A stretch of 64,000 nucleotides of DNA from Diabrotica undecimpunctata (lineage: Eukaryota > Arthropoda > Insecta > Coleoptera > Chrysomelidae): assembly GCF_040954645.1 (NCBI RefSeq), contig NC_092804.1, forward strand, positions 91,125,862-91,189,861. Direction: 5' to 3'. The notes under the pieces are model-generated. The model searched no databases. It was given only the letters and a program-made list of their open reading frames with translations, and was not told the DNA's origin. A program made the translations under genes and the position numbers. Shown piece by piece: positions 22,078-29,652 of the stretch. How positions within the stretch are numbered: the first letter of the stretch is position 1; the number at the start of each line of letters is the position of its first letter.

Positions 22078-22282
22078 AATTAAAAGTATACAAATTAGAT
22101 TTTGTGAGGGACTCTAACGAACTGGTTTATGATTTAGCTTAACAAGCTTCAACAGGAATGAGTCCCCGCTAGCTGATAAAGTCTTACACACCTTGCTTGG
22201 TACACTCTAGTGTTAATATATTATTATGAGTGGGGGTAATGAGCAACACACCTGCAACCGGTGTCAATGGGGGTAGGAAGGA

Positions 22283-22289
22283 TATAAGG
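22283..22289 (+). promoter_or_regulatory. TATA box for the small plus-strand gene cluster
   Basis: TATAAGG preceded by a G-rich stretch (GGGGGTAGGAAGGA), 26-32 bases before the ATG at 22315. It would drive the three overlapping small frames. Confidence 0.5.
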
Positions 22290-22314
22290 AAGGACCATCG
22301 TTAATTTAAACAGT

Positions 22315-22518
22315 ATGGACTCAAGAAGGTTTCGTGAACGGCTTAATCAGTTTAGTATACGCATTAAAAGGATAAAACGTGATATTCTATTTTACAAAAG
22401 TCAGAGATATATCAATCATATAAATAATCGTATTAACCAGTTAAAAAGTGAATACGAAGATAAACAACTTATGTTTAAACAGTTTTCAAAGCTGTGTTTG
22501 AGTGATGCTCTTGCGTAG
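22315..22518 (+). CDS. Small basic coiled-coil-like protein, 67 aa
   Basis: Intact frame rich in Arg, Lys, Ile and Gln (MDSRRFRERLNQFSIRIKRI), predicted mostly helical. Its last 14 bases overlap the start of the next frame (ATG at 22505), as do other genes of this element. Unknown function; could bind nucleic acid (inference from charge). Confidence 0.55.
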   Translation: MDSRRFRERLNQFSIRIKRIKRDILFYKSQRYINHINNRINQLKSEYEDKQLMFKQFSKLCLSDALA

Positions 22519-22723
22519 TGGTAAAGTTTACACAACAAAACCAGAAGCAGACGTAAGACTATTTTTTCTCTCCAGATACGAAGAGCAAAAGTGGATAGAC
22601 TTGGTCTTTAAGAATATTAACCGATTTACTAAAGATGGATTGTTGCCTCCGGTCTCGCATAATGGCAGAGCATCCAAAAAAACCGTTGTACAAGTTCACG
22701 ACCACAGAATTGGAATATTTTAG
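22505..22723 (+). CDS. Small uncharacterised protein, 72 aa
   Basis: Frame from the ATG at 22505 (the GTG just before it is not needed). Contains RSGKVYTTKPEADVRLFF and a FKNINRFTKDG segment. It overlaps the next frame by about 60 bases, which is long for this compact element; the two may instead be one gene split by a frameshift near 22660-22720. Confidence 0.4.
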   Translation: MLLRSGKVYTTKPEADVRLFFLSRYEEQKWIDLVFKNINRFTKDGLLPPVSHNGRASKKTVVQVHDHRIGIF

Positions 22724-22946
22724 CCTAGCCTACGTAAGAAAATTTGTAGACCCAATTGAACTTCTCCGTTCATGGTCTATACTACCCAGAAAATTTTGCC
22801 AGGATTTTGAAGTTCAAACTCGTCTCCCATGTTTTGTTCATTTCAATCGTCCTGAGTGGAGAACAGAGTTAGAAGGATTCGCCCCAGCTCAATCCAGTTG
22901 TCATTTGTGTAAACTTGCACTTCAAAATATAAATTGTAACATGTAA
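22663..22946 (+). CDS. Uncharacterised 94-aa protein with CxxC
   Basis: From the ATG at 22663 (MAEHPKKPLYKFTTTELEYF). Contains a VRKFVDPIELLRSW segment and ends with a cysteine-rich tail (SSCHLCKLALQNINC). An in-frame ATG at 22635 is also possible. AATAAA follows at about 22958. Function unknown. Confidence 0.5.
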
Positions 22947-23014
22947 TAGTTATTGAATAAAGTACTATTTTTTTAATAAGGTTTTTTATTAATAAAACAA
23001 AATGTAAAAAAAAT

Positions 23015-23460
23015 TTATTTCATTATAAAAGTATCATAAAGTTGAAATACATTACTTAAAGCACAAACACTTCCACTGTTTGAATGATATGGACATCTTG
23101 GCTCCATTTTCTGCAGAGCTGGTTGTTCATCAAACTCCAAAACTGGGGATAGACTATACTTTTTGATGTACTGTGACTTTTCTCGCCCCTTAACATAAAC
23201 CGCATTAACGCCTTTTGTCAAATGTTGGATAATATTATGGAACTGGTGTACTGGTGTAAATCCATGATTCCAGTTCAATCCATGATGGTTATTTATCAAC
23301 CAAACAGCTTGATTATAATATTTAGAACCCAATAATCGTATCGGATATGGTGGTTTAAAAAAAAATGACTAATTTTTTGACCATCATAACTTGCAAACTC
23401 TTTCACGATAAACTTATTTTTTTCGGTAATAAAACCTTGGACATCTACTATTAAGCACAT
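23015..23460 (-). pseudogene. Maverick exonuclease-like accessory protein, frameshifted
   Basis: From an ATG at 23458-23460 the protein begins M-C-L-I-V-D-V-Q-G-F-I-T-E, a D-x-Q-G/F start that I associate with a protein common in insect Mavericks. The frame shifts in an A/T homopolymer at about 23356-23365; the second part carries INNHHGLNWNHGF, VYVKGREK and CPYHSNSGSVCAL. Acidic N-terminal residue, HH-G and late cysteine-histidine residues suggest a nuclease-like fold, but this is inference. The homopolymer shift could also be an assembly error. Confidence 0.6.
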
Positions 23461-23611
23461 GATTACAGACTGAGTTTGTGTAGTGCATAATTTGTATTTT
23501 TAAAAGAATTTTCAGTCATGCGCATGAGAGAGTTCGCATATAATGCCATACTTAGCACCTGACCCTTATACAGTCCTCATACTGGAAGTCTCTCATTAGA
23601 TACAATTTTAC

Positions 23612-23722
23612 AACACCTGTACTTGCTCTTTGCATACAGCTGCTCCCTATTTAAAATAAACTCCCTAATTTTCAGGTGCTCATTAATTTGCATACAGGTG
23701 CTCCCTAATTTGCATTCACCTG
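23612..23722 (+). repeat. Internal cluster of terminal-array motifs
   Basis: Short copies of the terminal repeat modules occur inside the element: GCATACAGCTGCTCCC, CTCCCTAATTTTCAGGTG, ATTTGCATACAGGTGCTCCC and ATTTGCATTCACCTG. Two exact ATTTGCAT octamers are present (23686-23693, 23708-23715). It lies between the MCP 3' end and the exonuclease-like gene, upstream of the latter. Confidence 0.8.
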
Positions 23723-23742
23723 TTTTGTATAATATAAATATT

Positions 23743-24997
23743 TTACAATTGTTTCACAATTTTTGTTAGAGGGTTATATGTGAATTCTTTCTCGTGAAGT
23801 ATTAGACAATAGGCTGAGATATCAGAGGTTGTTGGTTCATCTGTCTCAAATTCTATACGAAGCACAACAGATCCGGATTGAATTACTTCTTTTTGACGAG
23901 AGCAGTCAATGTGTATAAGTGGAGCAATTGTTTTAGTCAGTCAGCAAGTCAATTGGATTAAATATGGGTTGGTTTAAGGTCATGTGATAATAACTCTCCT
24001 GGAAATTGGCAAACATTTCACATAGTTTGGCAAACCTATTAGTCTTAAAATCTAGTTGAAGATCATTATAGGGATACCTCTCAGAATTTAAAAACACTTT
24101 AATATTCTTTAAAGTGCAATGATCAAATTTACTCATATCTTTTGTTAATTTTGATTTTCTATTATTTTGAAAAGCAACAACAATGTGTCGTGGAGTTTCT
24201 ATTTTGGTACTAGTCCGCACTGACCATGTGTGACGTGTAGAGTTATTTAGGGCTGGATATTCAATCATTTGCCAACTTCGAAATTTAATAGGTAGTTCTT
24301 GGTTTGTATGTGAAATTTTGTTTAGTCGCAACTGTTCTCGAATACTAGGAGTTACATGTGGTACCTCCCAATATAATTTAGTAATGTCAATTTTTGGACG
24401 CTCAGTCTCATCTTCGCTTACTACTGCATCAATATCATCATTTGATCGAATAAGTATCAATTCTTGTTTCATGTTCATAATAATTTTTCTAAAATCTTCA
24501 AAGAATCCGGATAATAATCTTAAAGGTATACACACATTAAAGTTTCCATTTGAATCCACCAAAACATTGTTTTTAGGGACTTCACTATTATTTTCCATTC
24601 TACTCATTTTTGGAAACCAACCAGCATTTTCCAATAGCAAGCTTTGATTTTCGTTAAGGCTAAGATAGTTTTTAATACTTGATACTAATCCTACATCACG
24701 TACTGAGTCAATTATTACCCCATTTAATTCAAAACGTAGTTCACGAAACAAGTAAGCTATACTATTATTAATAAATTTTATTTTGGTTGGTGTTTTATTG
24801 TCATGTGTGGCTAATTTGCCCTCAATATAGAGGAAACTATTTGCTGGAAACGTCAAACTATCCAAATCTTGTATTGAAATACGGATTTCATCATTGTATC
24901 CCAATTTTCCAGGAATGTATGGTTGATAAGTGTGGAACTGATAATCTTCAATAGTGTTATCATTAAAAGGTTGACCACTAACGTGAAGAATTTCCAT
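23743..24997 (-). pseudogene. MCP: Major capsid protein (double jelly-roll), frameshifted near the C-terminus
   Basis: The main frame (24997-23933, 354 residues) starts MEILHVSGQPFNDNTIEDY and has the recurring Polinton hexon features: PGKLGYNDEIRI, LPIKFRSWQMIEYPALN and TPRHIVVAFQNNRK, ending with a region rich in aromatic residues (FANFQESYYH). The frame ends early because of a tandem 4-bp duplication (plus strand AGTCAGTC, 23935-23942); about 60 further codons with a typical HIDCSRQKE segment continue in another frame to a stop at 23743-23745. The product would form capsomers. The ATG overlaps the stop of the preceding 55-aa gene in TAATG. Confidence 0.88.
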
Positions 24998-25164
24998 TAT
25001 ACGAAGACTTTAAATCCTAACGATTGAAGAAAGCGACGATTAGATGGGGTTATTTGTTTAAAAGGTAATCTACTTTTATATGATTTTGGTAGAGATGGAG
25101 TTATTTTTTTAGAAGGTAATCTCTTTATATATGTTTTTGGTTCGCGAGAAAAAACTAAAACCAT
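24997..25164 (-). CDS. Small basic protein between penton and MCP, 55 aa
   Basis: A short frame beginning MVLVFSREPKTYIKRLP and ending LGFKVFV. It is rich in Lys, Arg, Pro and Ser with repeated K-R-L-P-S-K-K-I-T-P / S-R-L-P-F-K-Q-I-T-P units, meaning an internal duplication of about 20 residues. Its ATG overlaps the penton stop and its stop overlaps the MCP start, each as TAATG, which strongly supports that it is real. Size and charge recall small virion core proteins of adenoviruses and adintoviruses; that role is inferred. Confidence 0.75.
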   Translation of the reverse strand: MVLVFSREPKTYIKRLPSKKITPSLPKSYKSRLPFKQITPSNRRFLQSLGFKVFV

Positions 25165-25865
25165 TATATACGTTTTCTAAGATGTAGATTTACAGTAACC
25201 GCCTCCCCTCCAAAGTCAACAAGTTTACCTGCTTGGTTGATAATTTTTACTGTAAGGTTAGAGATTGTTTTAATACTCACTGGATAATACAAAATATTTT
25301 GGGGTACCTCAACTATTTTATACCCAGTTGGTACGGTTGGGAAGAACTGATGGATAATGTGAACTGGATTTCCGTTTAAATAGGATCCTGATGCTATGTT
25401 ACAGTCAATACATAATGCGTTTGCACCCCAAATCTCCACTGGATTGTCTGAGATATGTATCTGGTTTGCTGCTAGTAGCCCTGATTTAAATCCAAATAAT
25501 TTCCCAATAGAATTCGCGGGAAGAAATGAAATTTCTCTATTACTATTAATTATAATTTTGGAGGATGATAACTGTGGAGTAATTTCTATAGTCGCATCAC
25601 TATCTTTCTTTTTCATGTTTTCTTTTATAAGTTTTGTAATATCATCTAATTCATAAGACCCCTTTGGTAATTTATAGGTATAAGTAACATTTCGTATATT
25701 CCAGAGGAAAATGTTATTGTTTTCATCGATATTTGGAATACTATTAAAACTATAAAAACTAGTTAGCCCAATTTCGTAATCGAATTCATCTTCAAGGTAA
25801 ATCGGAGGATTAAAACTATAACTCAGATTTGAAGCGTTCCCAGTAAGCGTAAAGTTGAAAGACAT
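25164..25865 (-). CDS. Penton-like minor capsid protein (single jelly-roll), 233 aa
   Basis: Intact frame with features of the Polinton minor capsid protein: N-terminal MSFNFTLTGNASNLSYSFNP followed by PIYLEDEFDYEIGLTSFYSF and NIRNVTYTYKLPKGSYELDDI, and later SIGKLFGF and HIIHQFFPTVPTGYKI. The predicted fold is all beta. It would form the vertex capsomer. The gene follows the protease on the same strand; its TATA box (TATAAATAG, 25896-25904) sits within the last codons of the protease, and its stop overlaps the start of the 55-aa gene. Confidence 0.88.
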   Translation of the reverse strand: MSFNFTLTGNASNLSYSFNPPIYLEDEFDYEIGLTSFYSFNSIPNIDENNNIFLWNIRNVTYTYKLPKGSYELDDITKLIKENMKKKDSDATIEITPQLSSSKIIINSNREISFLPANSIGKLFGFKSGLLAANQIHISDNPVEIWGANALCIDCNIASGSYLNGNPVHIIHQFFPTVPTGYKIVEVPQNILYYPVSIKTISNLTVKIINQAGKLVDFGGEAVTVNLHLRKRI

Positions 25866-25894
25866 TGTTTTAAAACATAAACAATCAATGTTTG

Positions 25895-26253
25895 CTATTT
25901 ATAGTAGTTGTATAGAAAATCTAAGGAGTAATGACCACACCTGTATGAGTCGTTTTGGATTTTATCATAATTGTAATATATTTTTACATCGCCATTACTT
26001 AAAAAATACTTTATTATGCTTTTTGGAGGGGGTAAGTCTCCATAAGAATCAAAGTAAATTAAGTTAGACTTAGATTTTGCGTAAGCTACCCAGTGGGTTC
26101 CGACTCCACGATTAGAATCTAAATTTATAACACCACACTCGTTTTTATGAATTTTTTTTGGCATATTATTTCTCATATACACACCTCTAAACAAAGGAAG
26201 AGCTTTACCATGCTTTATTATATCAGTACTTGTTAAAGCATGATGAGGAAGAT
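25895..26253 (-). CDS. Adenain-like cysteine protease
   Basis: Maturation protease of the adenovirus/Ulp1 type. Numbering from the in-frame TTG at 26194, His34 (GTHWVAY), Asp49 (YFDSYG) and Cys86 (DSYRCGHYSL) form the catalytic triad; LFRGVYMRNNMP before it is also typical. The frame is open upstream across the stop of the PLA2/pX gene, with about 20 family-like residues (H-A-L-T-S-T-D-I-I-K), but contains no ATG there; the first in-frame ATG lies inside the conserved core at 26176. So the start codon may be lost or non-AUG. The enzyme would process capsid precursors. Otherwise intact. Confidence 0.85.
25896..25904 (-). promoter_or_regulatory. TATA box for penton, inside protease 3' end
   Basis: TATAAATAG on the minus strand, about 31-39 bases upstream of the penton ATG (25865), overlapping the final codons of the protease gene. 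Confidence 0.55.
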
Positions 26254-26910
26254 TTAGTTTTTTGAATAAGGCTTCAAGTATAATCCATAGCCCTTATAAG
26301 GTCTTAGATATAATCCTTTGCCTTTCTGTTCCATGGCTAGATTATGGCGTTTTTGTTCTTCAAGACTAATTCGATTAGCTTTCGCATCTCCAATAGTCTT
26401 GTAAATAGTAGTACCAAGGCCCCCAACAGCAGATAAAGCACCGATTAGTGGGAGAAGTAGGGGAAGGAATCCACCTTTCTTTGGTGTTTTAATGATCCTT
26501 TTTTTCTTATTTATTCTTTTACGAAGAGAACCACCTTTTTTGCGTCTAAGACCCATTCCCAACTTACGTTTTCCTTTCATAGCTGTTGTAACAAACCAAG
26601 CAGCTGCCTTCTGTCCAAACGGTGTGTCTTTAGATTTTACAATATCCCAAGCTTTGTTTTCTAAAATCTGATCCGCCTTGTGTCTGGTTGATAAATCAGT
26701 ACTTGTAGAGTATGCAATATCGTGGTGTTTACAAGCCTCGTCTAGTTTATTAATTCCCTTATCTCCCCGCTCTAATCTTTGTTGTAAACGAGTTCCTGGT
26801 CCACAATATGAATATCCTGGAAGATGGAGTTCTAATGGAAGCTTATTTATAATTTTGTTTAATAATCCACGCCCTTTTCTTTTTATATGCCCTTGAATCT
26901 TTTTTTTCAT
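26254..26910 (-). CDS. Virion protein with phospholipase A2 domain and pX-like segment, 218 aa
   Basis: Residues 30-70 carry the PLA2 signature: YCGPGT calcium loop at 35-40 and DEACKHHDIAY with the catalytic His-Asp at 63-64, as in parvovirus VP1 and adintovirus proteins. A very basic stretch (about 112-145) is followed by GGFLPLLLPLIGALSAVGG (146-164), resembling the hydrophobic end of adenovirus core protein X. The C-terminus has a duplicated GLYLRPYKGYGLYLKPY. Together it would act as a membrane-lytic, DNA-associated virion component. The start at 26910 has its own TATA box, divergent from the ATPase. Confidence 0.85.
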   Translation of the reverse strand: MKKKIQGHIKRKGRGLLNKIINKLPLELHLPGYSYCGPGTRLQQRLERGDKGINKLDEACKHHDIAYSTSTDLSTRHKADQILENKAWDIVKSKDTPFGQKAAAWFVTTAMKGKRKLGMGLRRKKGGSLRKRINKKKRIIKTPKKGGFLPLLLPLIGALSAVGGLGTTIYKTIGDAKANRISLEEQKRHNLAMEQKGKGLYLRPYKGYGLYLKPYSKN

Positions 26911-26978
26911 GGTGTCTCACTTATATATCCATAGTAGATGGGCTATATATACCCCAAAGTTTTAAAAACATTTTATTA
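26911..26978. promoter_or_regulatory. Divergent promoter with back-to-back TATA boxes
   Basis: The 68-base gap between the PLA2/pX gene (minus) and the ATPase gene (plus) contains TATATAAG on the minus strand (about 26920-26927) and CTATATATACCC on the plus strand (26943-26954). Each sits about 10-36 bases from its ATG, so leaders are very short. It would co-express the packaging ATPase and virion genes. Confidence 0.65.
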
Positions 26979-27662
26979 ATGAAGATTGAAAAGCAGAAAC
27001 TCCCTCTTCCTATTTCTAACCATGATGAGGTTACAGAGGAACAACATGTAAAACATGGTTATCTTTTTGGTGGCAACAGAAGGTTTTTAGTTGTTGGACC
27101 AAGTGGTTGTGGCAAGACGAATGTATTATTGTCTTTAATTGAGCATCCAAATGGTCTAAGATTTGAGAATATATATTTATATTCCAAGTCGTTGTATCAA
27201 CCAAAGTATGTATATTTGCGAAACTTGGTTGAGCCAATAAAAGAAATTGGCTTTGAAGGATATAATGATCCCAATAATGTACCATCTCCTGATGATATTA
27301 AAGAAAATTCAATAGTTATTTTTGATGATATTCCATCGTGTGATCAAAAAATTGTACAAAGGTATTTTTGTTATGGGAGACATAAAAATATAGATTGCTT
27401 TTATTTATGTCAAACATACAGTGCTATTCCAAAACAATTAATTAGAGATAATTCTAATTTACTTGTAGTTTTCCAACAAGACTTTACAAATTTAAAACAT
27501 ATTTTTGACGATCACGTTAATATAGACATGACTTTCCAACAATTTAAAGATTTGTGCTCAATCTGCTGGAAAGACAGATATGGATTTCTTGTCATTGACA
27601 AAGACTCTCCCAAATCAATGGGTCGATATCGATATGGGTTCGATAGGTATATAAGGCTTTAA
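26979..27662 (+). CDS. DNA packaging ATPase (FtsK/HerA-like), 227 aa
   Basis: Intact frame with Walker A GPSGCGKT (residues 40-47), Walker B SIVIFDDI (111-118) and a following CQTYSAIPKQLIRDN stretch equivalent to the sensor region of A32-type genome packaging ATPases of Polintons, adenoviruses' relatives and large DNA viruses. It would pump DNA into the capsid. Length is normal for the Polinton family. It is transcribed divergently from the PLA2/pX gene and followed 20 bases later by the 379-aa gene. No damage seen. Confidence 0.92.
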   Translation: MKIEKQKLPLPISNHDEVTEEQHVKHGYLFGGNRRFLVVGPSGCGKTNVLLSLIEHPNGLRFENIYLYSKSLYQPKYVYLRNLVEPIKEIGFEGYNDPNNVPSPDDIKENSIVIFDDIPSCDQKIVQRYFCYGRHKNIDCFYLCQTYSAIPKQLIRDNSNLLVVFQQDFTNLKHIFDDHVNIDMTFQQFKDLCSICWKDRYGFLVIDKDSPKSMGRYRYGFDRYIRL

Positions 27663-27682
27663 ACTAACATTCCTAGTACACA

Positions 27683-28822
27683 ATGGATCCTAAAGTTACG
27701 CGAAAACTGCTTTTATCACGACAAGCGTTGAAGAAGAAGTATCGTAGTTTAAAACATGACATAGCTCAGTCTCAATCTGCTTTAGAAAAAAATTATAAAC
27801 CTATTACACAACCACTTAATGAACTTTTACATAAACTGGAAACTGTTCCGTCTATTAAACAAGAACCACAATATTCGTTTGATAAACCAATCAAGTTGAG
27901 TACATCAAAAGACTACAAAATGCGAAAATCCAATTATCGCTTAGCATTTTCTTCTCCAAATACGAGTGTACTTCCTGGGGGATCAAAAACACCTACCAAC
28001 TTTGGTGATGAATCTATTATTCCAAGGGAAAGACAACCAGAAGAAACTTTTGAGTCAGAAGGACAAACTAATACCACGGATGAGGATATTAATCGGTATT
28101 TTGAGGATACGCTTAGAGAATTTAATCAAATGATTACAAATCCAGATATAATGAATCAATTTTATGAGAATTATACATCACCTTTACCAAAGAAATATAT
28201 TAAAGCTAACATTGAAGACACAAAAGGTAATTTTGACCGTGATTTAGGAGTTTACCATGATTTGGAAACTGAAAAATTTTCTATTGGAAATTCTCTAATT
28301 GATTTTGATGGCGCGGATCTTATTATCAATAATATAAGATACAAGGGAACTCCAGGGCTCTACGAGCTTTTATTTAAAACGAATCCAGTATCGTTTAAAA
28401 AAACAGATGTTAATGAATATGTTGATATTTTACGTAGAACAAATGCGATATATAGAAACAATAATCCTGACTTACCTATAAAAAGTATTCCCTCAAAAAT
28501 AAAGGATAAATATAATTTTATTATTAAACCAGCTTTGGAAACGAGACCACAACCATCTAGAGTTCGTTTAAGTTCACTTCCTGGAAATTTAGCGCAGGGA
28601 CCTGTTACCCGAAATTTAGCTAAACATTATAAAAAAAGGGGTGGTGCACTTTTCAGAAAATATAGTGGGAAGCCATTAGAGTATAAATACTTTGATAATT
28701 TTAATGAAATAATAGATAGATTAAGGTTATTAATCGCATCACAAGCTGCGGGAAACGACGGACACGTGAATAAAATTATATCTATAATTGAAGAACTTCG
28801 AGAAGGTGGAATAATACAATAA
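27683..28822 (+). CDS. Conserved-looking Polinton protein of unknown function, 379 aa
   Basis: Intact frame beginning MDPKVTRKLLLSRQALKKKY. The N-terminal 60 residues look helical/coiled coil, the middle is Ser/Pro/Asn-rich, and residues about 180-260 form a compact region (FDRDLGVYHDLETEKFSIG, then LIDFDGADLIINNIRYKGTPGLYELLF). The C-terminus has GGALFRKYSGKPLEY and a helical end. Proteins of this layout sit after the ATPase in insect Mavericks, from memory; function unknown, perhaps virion. Its stop overlaps the next start as TAATG. Confidence 0.75.
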   Translation: MDPKVTRKLLLSRQALKKKYRSLKHDIAQSQSALEKNYKPITQPLNELLHKLETVPSIKQEPQYSFDKPIKLSTSKDYKMRKSNYRLAFSSPNTSVLPGGSKTPTNFGDESIIPRERQPEETFESEGQTNTTDEDINRYFEDTLREFNQMITNPDIMNQFYENYTSPLPKKYIKANIEDTKGNFDRDLGVYHDLETEKFSIGNSLIDFDGADLIINNIRYKGTPGLYELLFKTNPVSFKKTDVNEYVDILRRTNAIYRNNNPDLPIKSIPSKIKDKYNFIIKPALETRPQPSRVRLSSLPGNLAQGPVTRNLAKHYKKRGGALFRKYSGKPLEYKYFDNFNEIIDRLRLLIASQAAGNDGHVNKIISIIEELREGGIIQ

Positions 28823-29234
28823 TGCCAATAAATCGTTTCGGAACTCACTTTTTATCCGAGTCAAAAACTTGTAGTGATGACATTTCGGTACCCTTATATT
28901 TTACAGCTAATCCAGAAACTTTTTTTAGCAAATGTTTTTATCGTATAAGAGGACATGAAAATTTAAAAATTAATAAAAATTATATTTTTATATAAATTAT
29001 ATTTTGGAAAACATGGAGACCACTTTTCCATTTCCGTTTAGTTGTAAAATTGAATCCGTTTTGAAAGTACTTTATTTCGATGGATTTGTTAAAATTAATT
29101 CTAAAACATATAAATTGAATGAATTGGTTGGTGTTCAAATAAAAAAGGGAGATACAATTCAATTCAAGTTAACTAATTTACCTTTAATAATTGTAGACTT
29201 TATTCTCCAGTGTCCTTTAGAAAAAGATATATAA
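28822..29234 (+). pseudogene. Small tandem paralogue 1, frameshifted
   Basis: Starts MPINRFGTHFLSESKTC and runs to a stop at 28993-28995; the remainder continues in another frame to IIVDFILQCPLEKDI at 29234. Comparison with paralogue 2 (29263-29652) shows that about 17 extra bases, a near duplication of AATTATATTT, were inserted at 28983-29000. Both proteins share an N-terminal F-G-x-H-F-L-x-S and a C-terminal QCPLEK. Function unknown. Confidence 0.7.
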
Positions 29235-29262
29235 ACACGAAAGTGTAGATATAATTATCAAA

Positions 29263-29652
29263 ATGCCTGTAAGTAAATTTGGTAACCATTTTTTAAAATC
29301 ATGTAAAAATTTATCAAGACCGAGTAAACTATATTTTGTTTGCGACGCTTCTACATTTTACAGTAAATTCGTTTTAACACTAAGAGGAGAAAAAAAATTA
29401 AATTTGAATAAAGAATACTACGTTCTTGAAAATGGTGGAACAGCTTATGTCTTCTCCGTAAATGGAAAAATAGAGAGCATACAACATTATGCATTTGACG
29501 CTCCAGTAATATTAAATTCTGTACAGTATAAATACCATGAATTAATAGGTAAAACTTTTCAGAAAGGTGATAAGATTTCATTTCAATTAGGCACTCATCC
29601 CAACGTATTGGTGCATATAACTATCCAATGTCCTTTAGAAAAAAATGTCTAA
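29263..29652 (+). CDS. Small tandem paralogue 2, 129 aa
   Basis: Intact frame MPVSKFGNHFLKSCKNLSR through VHITIQCPLEKNV. Predicted mostly beta strands, with repeated short hydrophobic stretches (YFVCDASTFYSKFVLTL, ILNSVQYKYHELIG). It is a tandem duplicate of the preceding gene. The last 8 bases overlap the integrase start (ATGTCTAA). No recognised domain; a small beta-rich virion or fibre-like role is possible but speculative. Confidence 0.7.
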   Translation: MPVSKFGNHFLKSCKNLSRPSKLYFVCDASTFYSKFVLTLRGEKKLNLNKEYYVLENGGTAYVFSVNGKIESIQHYAFDAPVILNSVQYKYHELIGKTFQKGDKISFQLGTHPNVLVHITIQCPLEKNV

